Notes: a model not told the origin generated them from the sequence alone. 61,066 bases of DNA from Yersinia pekkanenii (GCF_001152565.1 NZ_CQAZ01000027.1:2018-63083); one strand, 5' to 3'. Positions 27,532-38,766 are shown, counted from the first letter of the stretch. Numbers and translations are program-made.

Positions 27532-28425
27532 ATGAAACGCCCAGACTACCGTACGCTACAAGCGCTGGACGCGGTGATCCGTGAACGCGGTTTTGAACGC
27601 GCTGCACAAAAACTTTGTATCACCCAATCGGCGGTATCTCAACGCATTAAGCAGTTGGAGAACCTGTTCGGTCAGCCACTGCTGGTGCGCACTGTGCCAC
27701 CACGGCCGACTGAACAAGGGCAGAAATTGCTCGCGTTACTGCATCAAGTCGAGCTGCTGGAAGAAGAGTGGCTCGGTAATGATAACGGGGGGGATACGCC
27801 ACTGTTACTGTCACTGGCAGTCAACGCCGACAGTCTGGCCACCTGGCTGCTACCGGCTTTAAAACCGGTACTGGTAGACTCCCCTATCCGCTTGAATTTA
27901 CAAGTCGAAGATGAAACCCGGACGCAAGAACGGTTACGCCGTGGTGAGGTTGTCGGCGCGGTCAGTATCCAGCCACAGCCTCTGCCCAGCTGCTTAGTCG
28001 ATCAACTCGGCGCGCTGGATTACCTGTTTGTGGCGTCCAAACCTTTCGCTGAGCGCTACTTCCCCAATGGCGTGACCCGTTCAGCATTACTGAAAGCTCC
28101 GGCAGTGGCCTTTGACCATTTGGATGATATGCATCAAGCGTTTTTACAGCAGAATTTTGATTTATCGCCGGGCAGCGTACCCTGCCATATCGTCAACTCA
28201 TCGGAAGCCTTTGTACAGTTGGCGCGGCAAGGAACCACCTGCTGTATGATCCCGCACTTGCAAATCGAGAAAGAACTGGCTTCAGGCGAATTGGTTGATC
28301 TGACACCGGGGCTACTGCAACGGCGGATGCTGTTCTGGCACCGGTTTGCACCTGAAAGTCGGACGATGAGAAAGGTGACTGACGCCCTGCTATCTTACGG
28401 GCGTCAGGTGTTACGGCAGGACTAG
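27532..28425 (+). CDS. argP: LysR-type regulator ArgP
   Basis: A transcription regulator responding to arginine and lysine, which activates argO (about 1 kb away here) in E. coli. The start [10 protein letters not shown] at 27532 gives 297 aa, equal to E. coli, and is about 10 bases after GGAGAG; the ATG at 27523 is too close to that site. The winged helix-turn-helix lies at residues 1-60 ([20 protein letters not shown]), and the effector domain with [20 protein letters not shown] follows. A GACGCCC/GGGCGTC hairpin lies within the last codons. The older name is IciA. Confidence 0.97.
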   Translation: MKRPDYRTLQALDAVIRERGFERAAQKLCITQSAVSQRIKQLENLFGQPLLVRTVPPRPTEQGQKLLALLHQVELLEEEWLGNDNGGDTPLLLSLAVNADSLATWLLPALKPVLVDSPIRLNLQVEDETRTQERLRRGEVVGAVSIQPQPLPSCLVDQLGALDYLFVASKPFAERYFPNGVTRSALLKAPAVAFDHLDDMHQAFLQQNFDLSPGSVPCHIVNSSEAFVQLARQGTTCCMIPHLQIEKELASGELVDLTPGLLQRRMLFWHRFAPESRTMRKVTDALLSYGRQVLRQD

Positions 28426-28443
28426 TGTTGTAAAGTGATTGAG

Positions 28444-29190
28444 TTACTTGGCAGGAGTGCTGGCGCGGGTTTGTAGCTCAAATACGACATCAACCTGATC
28501 ATCAAAATGGATGGTCTGTTGCTCGTAAGTTTGGGCTGCATCATTAGCAGGTGCCGCTTCCGCGCTTTTAAACATGCGGGCTACCGGCATTGGCTGGTAG
28601 TTAGCCACATGGTAACGGATGCTGTACACCGGCCCCAGTTTGACATTAAACCCATCGGCCAGCGACCCGGCCTGGCTAATGGCATTCTCAATGGCTTTTT
28701 TACGTGCCTGCTCACGATAATTCTCCGGATTAGCGACACCCAGCTCTACCGCACGGATCTCATTCAGACCAGACTTCAGCGCCCCATCCAGTAACTCATT
28801 CAACTTATCGAGCTGGCGCAGTGTGACCTGAACCTGACGCACCGCACGGTAACCTTTCAATACCGCTTCACCGGTTTTCTGGTAATCGTACTCGGGTTGG
28901 GTACGGATATTAGCGGCATTGATATCTTTCTTATCAATGCCACTTTTACGTAAGAAATCAAAATATTGTGCGACGCGAGTATCCGCCTGTTTTTTGGCAT
29001 CAGCGGCATCTTTAGCAGAGACACTCACTTCAATGGCAATGGTGGCAATATCCGGTGTTGCATCAACACTGGCAGTACCGGAGGTGACAACATGCGGCCC
29101 TTCTGGCACTTCGGCGGCCTGAACGTGCAGCGCCAAAGGTAACGTCCCTAATCCCATCATTGCGGCCAAAGCCAATGTCTTCAACTTCAC
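28444..29190 (-). CDS. yggE: Periplasmic SIMPL-domain protein YggE
   Basis: A SIMPL-domain (DUF541) periplasmic protein associated with lowered oxidative stress; its molecular function is unknown. I chose the GTG at 29190 because AGGAGG stands 4 bases upstream and it makes a short signal peptide (VKLKTLALAAMMGLGTLPLA, cleavage after VQA). The frame itself extends to 29211. The mature part contains the family stretches TPDIATIAIEV and NAANIRTQPEY. 248 aa. It is convergent with argP across only 18 bp and upstream of argO on neither strand's transcript in an obvious way. Confidence 0.93.
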   Translation of the reverse strand: MKLKTLALAAMMGLGTLPLALHVQAAEVPEGPHVVTSGTASVDATPDIATIAIEVSVSAKDAADAKKQADTRVAQYFDFLRKSGIDKKDINAANIRTQPEYDYQKTGEAVLKGYRAVRQVQVTLRQLDKLNELLDGALKSGLNEIRAVELGVANPENYREQARKKAIENAISQAGSLADGFNVKLGPVYSIRYHVANYQPMPVARMFKSAEAAPANDAAQTYEQQTIHFDDQVDVVFELQTRASTPAK

Positions 29191-29396
29191 AGTGCCTCCT
29201 AAGATATACATGACAAATTATTTATGCCTTGCCAGTTAGATAACCAGTGAATTCAATTAGTCGCAAATACATTTGCAGTTAATTACACTCACTTGCATCT
29301 CATTGGCAAGGTGATTAATTTGCCGTTGGTGATCGTCTTAACGCATCAACCGTAGCATATCTTACGAAGCATGGGATTCAGATTAATGATAAAAAC

Positions 29397-30014
29397 TCAC
29401 AGATTTAATCCCTGCCGTGCTAACTGAAAAGCAATAAACCACATCACGCCGCCTACCAGCAGATGAATCACCCGTTGCGAGGTTGGACGGTTGAGCCAGG
29501 GTGATAACCACGCTGCCAGTAGCGCCAGAGCAAAGAACCAGACAATAGACGCACTTACTGCCCCCAAAGCAAACCAAGACCGTACATCCGGTAATAGCTG
29601 GCCGCCAAGACTACCCAGTACAACAAAAGTATCCAGATAAACATGTGGATTAAGCCAGGTCACTGCCAGTAGCGTTACCAGTATCCGCCAGCGCCCCTGT
29701 GCACCTGCACTGACAGAAGACGATGCGCTATCACCCCGCCATGCTGCCACCAACGCCCCCCAGCCATACCACAGCAGAAAAGCCACCCCACCCCACGTCA
29801 CCAGCGCCAGCAGTAATGGCGAACGGCTCAATAAAGCACTGCCGCCAAAAATACCCGCGCAAATTAAGATGATGTCACTGAGGGCGCACAGCGATGCACT
29901 CATCAAATGGTGCTGGCGCTTTATCCCTTGGTTCATCACAAAGGCATTTTGTGGCCCCAAGGGCAGGATCATGGCCGCACTGAGGACAAACCCTTGCAAA
30001 TATACAGCTAACAT
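29397..30014 (-). CDS. argO: Arginine exporter ArgO
   Basis: A LysE-family inner-membrane exporter of L-arginine, induced via ArgP in E. coli. The 205-aa protein has about six transmembrane segments and the family signatures [14 protein letters not shown] (about 17-30) and [16 protein letters not shown] (about 116-131). It lies between mscS and yggE as in E. coli. The argP gene is near by, and an ArgP site would be expected upstream of 30014 but was not identified. Confidence 0.95.
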   Translation of the reverse strand: MLAVYLQGFVLSAAMILPLGPQNAFVMNQGIKRQHHLMSASLCALSDIILICAGIFGGSALLSRSPLLLALVTWGGVAFLLWYGWGALVAAWRGDSASSSVSAGAQGRWRILVTLLAVTWLNPHVYLDTFVVLGSLGGQLLPDVRSWFALGAVSASIVWFFALALLAAWLSPWLNRPTSQRVIHLLVGGVMWFIAFQLARQGLNL

Positions 30015-30166
30015 ACTGTTACCTTTAAATAATACTCAGAATTGACTGAGCGAACAGGAGAGTAATGAGCAGCATAATACGGGGATAAAATCATCAGAGG
30101 AAATTGATATTTCTTATCAACTATAAGTAAATCTAATAATGAATAATGGGAAGCCAAAATAAGCGG

Positions 30167-30194
30167 AAAAAACGGGCTGATAACCGCCCGTTTT
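30167..30194 (-). terminator. mscS terminator
   Basis: On the minus strand AACGGGC (30092-equivalent arm at 30192-30186) pairs with GCCCGTT (30177-30171) and is followed by TTTT, about 45 bp after the mscS stop. Confidence 0.75.
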
Positions 30195-30239
30195 GAAATA
30201 TTTACTGTTAATTTTTAGATGGTTACTGTTAACCAGTGC

Positions 30240-31109
30240 TTACGCAGGCCGGTTAGATTCCACTTTTGCTATCTGATGTAAATGCACATCCATCTGCGGG
30301 TAAGGAATGCCAATTTTGTGGGCATCCAGCGCGCGTTTGAAGCTCTCCATCAGATCCCAATACACGTCCATCGCATCGCCATTAGTGGTCCAGACGCGCA
30401 CCGTAAAGTTCAACGAAGAGGGTGCCATCTCATTCAGACGCACCGTAACGCCTTTGTCATGCATGATGCGCTCGTCGGCTGCAATAATGTCACCCAGCAC
30501 TTTCTTCACCGCATCAATATCAGCATCGTATGCTACGCCAATAACCATATCGGTACGGCGGTTCGGTTCGCGGCTGGTATTGATGATGTTGTTGGCAATA
30601 ATTTTGCCATTTGGCACTACAATGATTTTGTCATCAGCAGTGCGCAACGTGGTTGAGAAGATCTGCACCTGCACCACCGTACCGGCTACACCGCCCAAAT
30701 CGACATACTCACCCGCTTTAAATGGACGGAAGGCCACCAGCAGCACACCGGCTGCAAAATTGGATAGCGAGCCTTGTAGCGCCAAACCGACGGCTAAACC
30801 AGCGGCACCAATAACCGCAATCACCGAGGCGGTTTGCACGCCAAGACGCCCCAGTACTGCCACAATGGTGAATGCCAGAATGCTATAGCGCGCCATTGCC
30901 GCCAGGAAATCCGCCACAGTGGCATCAATACCCCGTAGCTTCATTACCCGACCGATCATACGTGATACGACTTTAGCGATGATCGAACCGACAATCAGGA
31001 TCAAGAGCGCTGCAACAAGATTGACAGCATATTGAATCAGCAAGTCTTGGTTATCCACCAACCAAGTACTCGCATTATTGATACCATCAACTACGTTTAA
31101 TTCTTCCAT
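30240..31109 (-). CDS. mscS: Small-conductance mechanosensitive channel MscS
   Basis: A heptameric inner-membrane channel that opens under membrane tension to release solutes during osmotic downshock. The start [10 protein letters not shown] at 31109 aligns with E. coli MEDLNVVD, giving 289 aa. Three transmembrane helices occupy about residues 25-125. The pore helix TM3 shows the Gly/Ala pattern [23 protein letters not shown], cut here by no change, and the beta domain begins [14 protein letters not shown]. The C-terminal cytoplasmic vestibule follows. It lies downstream of fbaA with a terminator between. Confidence 0.96.
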   Translation of the reverse strand: MEELNVVDGINNASTWLVDNQDLLIQYAVNLVAALLILIVGSIIAKVVSRMIGRVMKLRGIDATVADFLAAMARYSILAFTIVAVLGRLGVQTASVIAVIGAAGLAVGLALQGSLSNFAAGVLLVAFRPFKAGEYVDLGGVAGTVVQVQIFSTTLRTADDKIIVVPNGKIIANNIINTSREPNRRTDMVIGVAYDADIDAVKKVLGDIIAADERIMHDKGVTVRLNEMAPSSLNFTVRVWTTNGDAMDVYWDLMESFKRALDAHKIGIPYPQMDVHLHQIAKVESNRPA

Positions 31110-31311
31110 TTTAACCATCCTACAAAAAGCTCCCTGCGGGAGAGATTACGCCAAAAATTACCGCAATATGCTGACCAACATGGCAGACAGCCTGTTTAGG
31201 GTAACTAACAATAGAGAATGTTGCCAATTTTGGCCGATAACTTAAGGCCGAGAGACCAGACTATGAGTCTATAGCGGCAGCGAGAATGCTATTTAGGCGG
31301 GTTAGATTACG

Positions 31312-31334
31312 AAAAAAGGCCCCGCAGGGCCTTT
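31312..31334 (-). terminator. fbaA terminator
   Basis: On the minus strand AAAGGCCC pairs with GGGGCCTTTTTT, a GC stem with a T-run, 25 bp after the fbaA stop. Confidence 0.85.
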
Positions 31335-31358
31335 AAAGTCAGTCAAAGCAGAGCTGAA

Positions 31359-32438
31359 TTACAGAACGTCTTTCGCGTTCAGTTCTTCAAATGCTTTTTC
31401 CAGACGAGCGATCATAGTCACCTGTGCAGCACGTAGCCACGCACGTGGATCGTAGTATTTCTTGTTAGGTTTATCTGCGCCTTCCGGGTTACCCAGTTGA
31501 GCTTGCAGATAGCCTTCGTTCTTTTTGTAGTAGTTCAGAATACCGTCCCACGTTGCCCACTGGGTGTCGGTGTCGATATTCATTTTAACTACGCCGTAGC
31601 TGACGGCTTCTTTGATTTCAGCAGCAGTAGAACCTGAACCGCCGTGGAAAACAAAGTTTAAGCTGTTGTGCGGCAGATTGTGTTTCTTAGAAACATAATT
31701 CTGAGAATCACGCAGAATAGTTGGGGTCAGCTTCACGTTACCAGGCTTGTAAACACCGTGTACGTTACCGAAAGAAGCCGCGATAGTGAATCGTGGGCTG
31801 ATAGCATTCAGTTTTTCGTAAGCGTAATCAACATCTTCCGGTTGAGTATACAAAGAGGATGCGTCCATATGGCTGTTGTCTACGCCATCTTCTTCACCAC
31901 CGGTGCAACCCAGTTCAATTTCCAGTGTCATACCCATTTTCGCCATGCGAGTCAGGTATTTGCTACAAATTTCGATGTTTTCTTCCAGCGACTCTTCCGA
32001 CAGGTCAATCATGTGAGAAGAGAACAGAGGTTTGCCGGTCGCTGCAAAGTGTTTCTCACCCGCGTCCAACAAGCCGTCTAACCAAGGCAGCAATTTCTTG
32101 GCGCAATGGTCGGTATGCAGAATCACGGGAACACCGTAGTGTTCAGCCATCTGATGTACATGGTGCGCACCAGAGATAGCGCCCAGAATTGCAGCACCTT
32201 GTGGCACGTCAGTTTTGACGCCTTTACCTGCGATAAATGCGGCACCACCGTTAGAGAACTGAACGATAACCGGCGCACGCACTTTGGCTGCTGTTTCCAG
32301 CACTGCGTTGATAGAGTCGGTGCCGACACAGTTAACCGCTGGCAGAGCAAAGTTGTTTTCTTTTGCTACTGCGAACACTTTCTGAACGTCATCGCCTGTG
32401 ATGACACCTGGTTTTACGAAATCAAAAATTTTAGACAT
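31359..32438 (-). CDS. fbaA: Class II fructose-bisphosphate aldolase
   Basis: Zn-dependent glycolytic and gluconeogenic enzyme cleaving fructose-1,6-bisphosphate. The start MSKIFDFVKPGVITGDD at 32438 gives 359 aa, as in E. coli. The open frame continues 52 codons upstream, but that stretch is leader plus part of an ERIC element. The Zn ligand region VPVILHTDHCAKK (His/Asp near 108-111), the Glu-rich LEIELGCTGGEEDG and the NFVFHGGSGS phosphate loop are intact. It follows pgk on the same strand with 258 bp between, most of it ERIC. Confidence 0.97.
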   Translation of the reverse strand: MSKIFDFVKPGVITGDDVQKVFAVAKENNFALPAVNCVGTDSINAVLETAAKVRAPVIVQFSNGGAAFIAGKGVKTDVPQGAAILGAISGAHHVHQMAEHYGVPVILHTDHCAKKLLPWLDGLLDAGEKHFAATGKPLFSSHMIDLSEESLEENIEICSKYLTRMAKMGMTLEIELGCTGGEEDGVDNSHMDASSLYTQPEDVDYAYEKLNAISPRFTIAASFGNVHGVYKPGNVKLTPTILRDSQNYVSKKHNLPHNSLNFVFHGGSGSTAAEIKEAVSYGVVKMNIDTDTQWATWDGILNYYKKNEGYLQAQLGNPEGADKPNKKYYDPRAWLRAAQVTMIARLEKAFEELNAKDVL

Positions 32439-32509
32439 GTACGTTGTCCTGTTTCGTCGACTGAAGATAGCAGCTATCCGATGGGGATAGGCCCTAAATG
32501 TAAATCGCC

Positions 32510-32635
<126 letters not shown>

Positions 32636-32696
32636 AAGCCCGCGAGCTTCATTGGCTAAAAGCGAAACGGGTGGCTCTCGCCCCCCGTTATCTAAA

Positions 32697-33860
32697 TTAC
32701 TGCTTAGCGCGTTCTTCCAGCATCACCACCGCTGGCAGTTTTTTCCCTTCTACGAACTCCAGGAAAGCGCCACCGCCGGTAGAGATATAGGAGATTTGGT
32801 CAGCAATACCGAACAGATCGATTGCCGCCAGTGTGTCACCACCGCCGGCGATTGAGAATGCGTCGCTCTCTGCAATAGCACGAGCCACAATCTCGGTACC
32901 TTTACGGAAGTTAGGGAACTCAAACACACCCACCGGGCCATTCCACAGAATGGTCTTGGCGTTTTTCAGGATCGCAGCCAGACGTTCCGCAGACTCGTCG
33001 CCCAAGTCCAGAATTTGCTCATCATCTTTGATTTGATCAGCAGGCTTCAGTGTTGCAATTGCCGTTTCAGAGAACTCAGTAGCAACACGAACATCAGTAG
33101 GAACCGGGATATCGCAGGTTTCCAGCAAGCGCTTGGCTTCGGGGATCAGGTCTGCTTCGTACAGAGATTTACCGACATTGTGGCCTTGAGCTGCCACGAA
33201 GGTGTTAGCGATACCGCCACCAACGATCAGTTGGTCGGCAATTTTAGACAGCGCACCCAGCACGGTCAGCTTAGTAGACACTTTAGAACCACCCACGATG
33301 GCCACCATTGGGCGCGCGGGGTTACCCAGAGCTTTACCCAGTGCTTCCAGCTCTGCTGACAACAGCGGGCCAGCACACGCGATAGGGGCAAATTTACCTA
33401 CACCGTGAGTAGAAGCCTGTGCACGGTGAGCGGTACCAAAAGCATCCATGACATACACATCACACAGTGCGGCATATTTCTTGGACAGAGCTTCGTCGTC
33501 TTTCTTCTCGCCTTTGTTAAAGCGAACGTTTTCCAGAACAACCAACTCGCCAGCTGCAATTTCAACGCCGTCCAGATAGTCTTTCGCCAGACGCACCGGA
33601 GATGACAATTTGTCTTTCAGGTAGTTAACTACTGGCAGCAAGGAGAACTCTTCGTTGTACTCGCCTTCGGTCGGGCGACCCAAGTGAGAGGTAACCATTA
33701 CTTTAGCGCCTTGCTTCAGTGCCGCTTCAATCGTCGGCAAAGATGCACGGATACGCGCATCAGAAGTCACTTTGCCATCTTTTATCGGCACATTGAGGTC
33801 CGCACGGATCAGCACGCGTTTGCCAGCCAGATCCAGATCGGTCATCTTAATTACAGACAT
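32697..33860 (-). CDS. pgk: Phosphoglycerate kinase
   Basis: Transfers phosphate from 1,3-bisphosphoglycerate to ADP in glycolysis. The 387-aa protein has the N-domain substrate motif [11 protein letters not shown] (about residues 18-28) and the basic patch [12 protein letters not shown]. The C-domain nucleotide motif includes [10 protein letters not shown] and the C-terminal [12 protein letters not shown]. It is in the epd-pgk-fbaA order of enterobacteria, 102 bp after epd. Nothing is unusual in the protein. Confidence 0.98.
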   Translation of the reverse strand: MSVIKMTDLDLAGKRVLIRADLNVPIKDGKVTSDARIRASLPTIEAALKQGAKVMVTSHLGRPTEGEYNEEFSLLPVVNYLKDKLSSPVRLAKDYLDGVEIAAGELVVLENVRFNKGEKKDDEALSKKYAALCDVYVMDAFGTAHRAQASTHGVGKFAPIACAGPLLSAELEALGKALGNPARPMVAIVGGSKVSTKLTVLGALSKIADQLIVGGGIANTFVAAQGHNVGKSLYEADLIPEAKRLLETCDIPVPTDVRVATEFSETAIATLKPADQIKDDEQILDLGDESAERLAAILKNAKTILWNGPVGVFEFPNFRKGTEIVARAIAESDAFSIAGGGDTLAAIDLFGIADQISYISTGGGAFLEFVEGKKLPAVVMLEERAKQ

Positions 33861-33962
33861 GGTGAATCCTCTTGTTGATTCTCTTTAAAGTTGCATAAGC
33901 TGCACATCAACGCTGATATAACCGCAGTAAATCACAGTAAAACAAGACGTTAGCATGCCGTA

Positions 33963-34979
33963 CTAGAAACCACTCCTGGCCATCGCCAATGTCGTATCCA
34001 ACATTCTATTGGCGAAACCCCATTCGTTATCGCACCATACCAAGGTCTTAATCAGGTGCTGCCCACTGACCCGCGTTTGCGTGCAATCGACAATCGCACT
34101 GTGCGGATCATGGTTAAAATCGGTCGACACCAATGGTAATTCCGTATAGTCAACTATACCACGAAATAAACCTCTTGCTGCCTTTTGCAAAAGCTGGTTA
34201 ACCTCAACTACCCCAACCGGGCTTGTGACGCTAACGCTTAAATCGATAGCCGTTACGTTGATGGTCGGCACCCGTACCGAGATAGCTTCAAACCGGTCAC
34301 AAAACTTCGGAAAAATACGGGTAATCCCTGCGGCCAGTTTAGTATCCACCGGGATAATGGACTGGCTTGCTGCCCGGGTACGACGTAAATCCTGATGATA
34401 AGCATCAATAACGGGCTGGTCATTCATTGACGAATGAATGGTGGTAACGGTGCCGGATTCAATACCATATGCATCATCCAATAACTGAATAATAGGAATA
34501 ATACAGTTGGTAGTACAGGAAGCGTTGGACACAATCCGGTGCTTAGCCTGTAAATCCTGATGGTTAACGCCATACACCACCGTGGCATCCAAATCATTGC
34601 CGCCGGGATGGGCAAATAGCACCTTTTTGGCACCAGAGGTTAAATGCGCCTCGCCATCTGCACGGCTGCCATAAACGCCGCTACAATCCAGAACAACATC
34701 AACGCCTAACTCACCCCAGGGTAACTGCCCGATTTCTGGCCGATGAAGCAGCCGGATAATATCGTCCCCGACGTATAAATTGTCACATTCCTGACGGACA
34801 TCCCAGGCGAACCGGCCATGGCTGGAGTCATACTTCAACAGATGGGCCATCCCTTCCGCATTCGCTAACTCATTAATCGCAACTACTGAAATTTCTGCCC
34901 GACGGCCTGATTCATATAACGCACGTAAAACGCTACGACCAATTCGGCCAAAGCCATTTATCGCTATGCGGATTGTCAT
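33963..34979 (-). CDS. epd: Erythrose-4-phosphate dehydrogenase
   Basis: Oxidises D-erythrose-4-phosphate to 4-phosphoerythronate, the first step of the DXP-dependent vitamin B6 pathway. The 338-aa GAPDH-like protein has the NAD loop [19 protein letters not shown] and the catalytic Cys in [10 protein letters not shown] (about residue 155), with the downstream His in HSSMNDQPV. The [14 protein letters not shown] features and [14 protein letters not shown] separate it from glycolytic GAPDH. It heads the epd-pgk-fbaA unit, with a UUCG-loop terminator of tktA upstream. Confidence 0.93.
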   Translation of the reverse strand: MTIRIAINGFGRIGRSVLRALYESGRRAEISVVAINELANAEGMAHLLKYDSSHGRFAWDVRQECDNLYVGDDIIRLLHRPEIGQLPWGELGVDVVLDCSGVYGSRADGEAHLTSGAKKVLFAHPGGNDLDATVVYGVNHQDLQAKHRIVSNASCTTNCIIPIIQLLDDAYGIESGTVTTIHSSMNDQPVIDAYHQDLRRTRAASQSIIPVDTKLAAGITRIFPKFCDRFEAISVRVPTINVTAIDLSVSVTSPVGVVEVNQLLQKAARGLFRGIVDYTELPLVSTDFNHDPHSAIVDCTQTRVSGQHLIKTLVWCDNEWGFANRMLDTTLAMARSGF

Positions 34980-35211
34980 GTTACTTCCTGCTACTGGTTA
35001 TTATCATGCAACCCCATAGCGTACTGCACCGTACCCTAAGATGTTAATCGTCTTATCACAATTCAGCCAGAATACTCCCGGTTTTTTCCTCAGCAAATTT
35101 GACTAAAGCTGAAAATCAATTATGACTGAAACGCTTCAGCCAGAATAAACCAAACTAATCATAAAAGGAATATCTGCCTGATAAAGGGCACAATTCACCT
35201 ATGAATTGGCG

Positions 35212-35239
35212 AAAAAAAAGACCGCCGAAGCGGTCTTTT
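35212..35239 (-). terminator. tktA terminator with UUCG loop
   Basis: On the minus strand AAAGACCGC-TTCG-GCGGTCTTT is followed by a run of eight T. It stands about 125 bp after the tktA stop and 230 bp before epd. The A-run on the other side makes it strong mainly in the minus direction. Confidence 0.88.
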
Positions 35240-35292
35240 AACAGGTGAGTTACCGGGATTATCATCACCGTTTACACCTGATATTCTCTTTG

Positions 35293-35342
35293 CACTTGAA
35301 GCCGCAGAGTTGTTAGCTGCAACTGCCCGTACTTTAGGTATA
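35293..35342 (-). repeat. ERIC remnant downstream of tktA
   Basis: CACTTGAAGCCGCAGAGTTG then TTAGCTGC and GTACTTTAGGTATA are ERIC ends in reverse orientation joined without the core. They lie 20 bp beyond the tktA stop, in the 383-bp epd-tktA gap. The rest of that gap shows the tktA terminator, a TAAGA/TCTTA inverted repeat near 35038-35056 in the probable epd promoter region, and nothing else recognisable. Confidence 0.5.
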
Positions 35343-35362
35343 GGACAGCGTAACCTGACGGC

Positions 35363-37357
35363 TTATTTCAGTAACGCCTGAGCTTTCGCCACCACATTTT
35401 CTACGGTGAAACCAAACTCTTTGAACAGCAATTCAGCCGGAGCAGATTCACCGAAGGAATGCATGCCAACCACTGCGCCGTTCAGGCCAACGTATTTGTA
35501 CCAGTAATCTGCAATACCCGCTTCTACTGCAACGCGAGCGCTAACCGCTGCTGGCAATACGGATTCACGGTAAGCCGCGTCTTGTTTGTCGAATGCATCG
35601 GTTGATGGCATAGAGACAACCCGCACTTTGCGGCCTGCGGCAGTCAGTTTATCCGCCGCCGCAACCGCCAGTTCAACTTCAGAACCGGTGGCAATAAAGA
35701 TCAGTTCAGGCTGGCCGGCACAATCTTTCAGCACATATGCGCCTTTAGAGATGTTGGCTAACTGCTCAGCAGTACGTGGCTGTTGGGCCAGGTTCTGACG
35801 CGAGAAGATCAAAGCGCTCGGGCCATCTTTACGCTCCAGTGCATACTGCCATGCCACCGCTGATTCAACCTGATCACAAGGACGCCAAGTGCTCATGTTT
35901 GGGGTCACACGCAGGCTGGCCATCTGCTCAACCGGCTGATGGGTTGGGCCATCTTCGCCCAGACCGATTGAGTCATGGGTGTATACGAATATGGTGCGGA
36001 TTTTCATCAGTGCAGCCATGCGCACTGCATTACGGGCATATTCCACAAACATCAGGAAGGTTGCGCCGTAAGGGATGAAACCACCGTGCAAAGCGATACC
36101 GTTCATGATGGCAGACATACCAAATTCACGGACACCGTAGTGAATGTAGTTACCGGCCAGATCTTCGCTCAGTGACTTAGAGCCAGACCAGATAGTCAGG
36201 TTACTGGGTGCCAGGTCAGCAGAACCACCCAGGAATTCAGGCAACACTTTACCGAAAGCTTCCAGTGAATTTTGTGATGCTTTGCGGCTAGCAATGTTCG
36301 CCGGATTTGCTTGCAGCTGTTCGATGAACTTCTTGGATTCTGTTGCCCAGTTAGCTGGCAGCTCACCGCTTACACGGCGTTTGAATTCAGCAGCCAGTTC
36401 TGGATAGGCTTTAGCATAAGCGGCAAACTTGTCGTTCCAGGCAGCTTCTTTCGCCTTACCCGCTTCTTTAGCATCCCACGCGGCATAGATATCTTGTGGG
36501 ATTTCGAATGGCGGATATTTCCAACCCAAGGCTTCACGGGTGGCGGCAACTTCATCAACACCTAATGGTGCGCCATGTGAATCATGGGTGCCGGCTTTCT
36601 TCGGTGAACCAAAACCGATAATGGTTTTGCACATCAATAATGACGGTTTGTCGGTCACTTTGTGGGCTTGTTCGATGGCCGCTTTGATGGCGTCTGCGTC
36701 ATGACCATCAACACCACGAACCACATGCCAGCCGTAAGCTTCGAAACGGGCAGCGGTATCATCAGTGAACCAGCCTTCAACATGACCGTCGATAGAGATA
36801 CCGTTGTCATCATAGAAAGCCGTCAGTTTGCCCAGCTTCATGGTACCCGCCAGAGAACAAACCTCGTGGGAGATGCCTTCCATCATGCAACCGTCACCCA
36901 TAAAGGCATAGGTGTGATGATCGACAATATCATGGTTCGGGCGGTTAAACTGCGCGCCCAGAGTACGTTCTGCAATTGCAAAACCGACGGCATTAGCGAT
37001 CCCCTGACCCAATGGGCCGGTGGTGGTTTCTACGCCAGCGGTATAACCGTATTCAGGGTGACCTGGGGTTTTAGAGTGCAGTTGACGGAAGTTTTTCAGC
37101 TCTTCCATCGGCAAATCATAACCAGTGAGATGCAACAAGCTATAGATCAACATGGATCCGTGACCATTCGACAAAACGAAACGGTCGCGATCAGCCCAGT
37201 GTGGATTGGTTGGATTATGGTTCAGGTAATCACGCCACAGAACTTCGGCAATATCTGCCATGCCCATTGGGGCGCCGGGGTGGCCGGAATTCGCTTTTTG
37301 CACTGCGTCCATGCTTAGTGCGCGGATCGCGTTGGCAAGCTCTTTACGAGAGGACAT
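35363..37357 (-). CDS. tktA: Transketolase
   Basis: A TPP-dependent enzyme moving two-carbon units in the pentose phosphate pathway. At 664 aa it matches E. coli TktA. The TPP pyrophosphate motif GDG...N appears as [13 protein letters not shown] near residue 155. [10 protein letters not shown] precedes it, the pyrimidine domain includes [20 protein letters not shown] near 470 (cut here only by my reading), and the C-terminal domain follows. It lies beside epd and upstream of divergent loiP. I call it tktA by its neighbours; a tktB paralogue would be elsewhere. Confidence 0.96.
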   Translation of the reverse strand: MSSRKELANAIRALSMDAVQKANSGHPGAPMGMADIAEVLWRDYLNHNPTNPHWADRDRFVLSNGHGSMLIYSLLHLTGYDLPMEELKNFRQLHSKTPGHPEYGYTAGVETTTGPLGQGIANAVGFAIAERTLGAQFNRPNHDIVDHHTYAFMGDGCMMEGISHEVCSLAGTMKLGKLTAFYDDNGISIDGHVEGWFTDDTAARFEAYGWHVVRGVDGHDADAIKAAIEQAHKVTDKPSLLMCKTIIGFGSPKKAGTHDSHGAPLGVDEVAATREALGWKYPPFEIPQDIYAAWDAKEAGKAKEAAWNDKFAAYAKAYPELAAEFKRRVSGELPANWATESKKFIEQLQANPANIASRKASQNSLEAFGKVLPEFLGGSADLAPSNLTIWSGSKSLSEDLAGNYIHYGVREFGMSAIMNGIALHGGFIPYGATFLMFVEYARNAVRMAALMKIRTIFVYTHDSIGLGEDGPTHQPVEQMASLRVTPNMSTWRPCDQVESAVAWQYALERKDGPSALIFSRQNLAQQPRTAEQLANISKGAYVLKDCAGQPELIFIATGSEVELAVAAADKLTAAGRKVRVVSMPSTDAFDKQDAAYRESVLPAAVSARVAVEAGIADYWYKYVGLNGAVVGMHSFGESAPAELLFKEFGFTVENVVAKAQALLK

Positions 37358-37650
37358 GTTTTACTCCAGGTCGGATTAAAAAAAGCGTTCAAGTTTACCA
37401 TTTTCTCAGATTAAGCATTGAAACGGCAATCACTAAAAACAACGAATGGAATCTGCTGATTTTCAGAACAAAGATATCGCTCTGACGCCAATAGCGGATT
37501 AATCTTCGCTATCCATTGTCAGTCAGACAATACCTTGGGTATTTCAGCCATCGCGCTCCAGAGTAGTAGAAGCTGCACTGATGCAATAGCTATTAATACG
37601 ATTGATGTAATGTAACAATAAAAGCCCCATAACCACAGGAAGAAAGTGTT

Positions 37651-38403
37651 ATGAAGATGAGTACCTCAATGATTGCACTGAGCCTTACCGCACTGCTTAG
37701 CGGCTGCCAGAATATGAATACTGATGGTTTAATGCAATCCGGCGCTCAGGCATTTCAGGCGGCAACCCTGAGCGACACTGACGTAAAAAGCCTCAGTGAG
37801 AAATCTTGCGCAGAAATGGATCAGAAAGCCCAGATAGCACCGGCAAATAGTGTTTACGCGCAGCGTCTGGCAAAAATATCAGCTGCATTGGGCGATAACA
37901 TTAATGGTACGCCAGCCAACTATAAGGTTTATGTCACTAAAGATGTCAATGCCTGGGCGATGGCAAATGGCTGTATCCGTGTCTATAGCGGCCTGATGGA
38001 CATGATGACCGACAATGAAGTGGAAGGTGTTCTCGGCCATGAAATGGGCCATGTGGCCTTAGGGCATACCCGCAAAGCCATGCAAGTGGCCTATGGCACT
38101 ACCGCCCTGCGCACTGCGGCCACCTCAGTGGGGGGTATTACCGGGCAATTGTCTCAGTCTCAGTTAGCCGACATTGGCGAGAAACTGGTTAACGCCCAGT
38201 TCTCACAAAAACAAGAAAGTGAAGCAGATGATTACTCATTCGATTTGCTGAAAAAACGGGGTATTGATCCCAATGGCTTAGTGACCAGCTTTGAAAAACT
38301 GGCAACCATGGAAGCCGGCCGCAGCAGCAGTCTGTTTGATGACCATCCCTCTTCACAAGCGCGGGCGGAACATATTCGCCAGCGTATTGCTGCCGAGAAG
38401 TAA
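37651..38403 (+). CDS. loiP: Outer-membrane metalloprotease lipoprotein LoiP
   Basis: An M48-family zinc protease induced by low osmolarity in E. coli (YggG). The 250-aa precursor has a lipoprotein signal with lipobox LLSGC (Cys19). The zinc motif HEMGH lies at residues 130-134, followed by the third ligand in QESEADDYSFD. GRSSSLFDDHPSSQAR is the family C-terminal segment. The start ATG 37651 follows AGGAAG. It is convergent with the Rieske gene, with a shared terminator. In E. coli speB lies between loiP and speA; here it does not. Confidence 0.95.
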   Translation: MKMSTSMIALSLTALLSGCQNMNTDGLMQSGAQAFQAATLSDTDVKSLSEKSCAEMDQKAQIAPANSVYAQRLAKISAALGDNINGTPANYKVYVTKDVNAWAMANGCIRVYSGLMDMMTDNEVEGVLGHEMGHVALGHTRKAMQVAYGTTALRTAATSVGGITGQLSQSQLADIGEKLVNAQFSQKQESEADDYSFDLLKKRGIDPNGLVTSFEKLATMEAGRSSSLFDDHPSSQARAEHIRQRIAAEK

Positions 38404-38425
38404 ATCTAGTCAGTTTATACATGTA

Positions 38426-38446
38426 AACGCCTCAATTAGAGGCGTT
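38426..38446. terminator. Terminator between convergent loiP and Rieske gene
   Basis: AACGCCTC (38426-38433) pairs with GAGGCGTT (38439-38446) around AATTA, 22 bp after the loiP stop and 5 bp before the stop of the opposite gene. Confidence 0.7.
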
Positions 38447-38451
38447 ATTAC

Positions 38452-38766
38452 CTATTCTACCGCCAGATCAATCTCAATTTGATCACCATTGATCCGCACC
38501 GGATAGGTGACTAAATCCCGATCGCCGGGTTCACGCAGGCACTGCCCGGTCCGCACATCAAACAGCGCACCATGCAATGGACACTCAACGGTTTCACCGT
38601 CCACAAATCCCTGAGTTAACAATGCATTGGCATGAGGGCAAATATCCTCCATCGCGAAATACTCACCATCAACCAAATAAATACCAATCCTTTTATCATC
38701 AACCTTTGCTGAAAAAGGAGCATCAGGTTTGACGTAACTTACCTTACAGACACTGAACCACCCCAT
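38452..38766 (-). CDS. Stand-alone Rieske [2Fe-2S] ferredoxin
   Basis: A soluble Rieske-type electron carrier. The start MGWFSVCKVSYV at 38766 gives 104 aa. Cluster ligands are C-P-H (DICPHANALLTQG, near residue 46) and C-P-L-H-G (VECPLHGALFD, near 65), the spacing of ferredoxin subunits of ring-hydroxylating dioxygenases (BphF/NirD-like). No oxygenase or reductase gene is near, so its partner is unknown. It occupies the position of E. coli speB between loiP and speA and reads in the same direction as speA, about 115 bp downstream with a terminator between. Confidence 0.85.
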   Translation of the reverse strand: MGWFSVCKVSYVKPDAPFSAKVDDKRIGIYLVDGEYFAMEDICPHANALLTQGFVDGETVECPLHGALFDVRTGQCLREPGDRDLVTYPVRINGDQIEIDLAVE

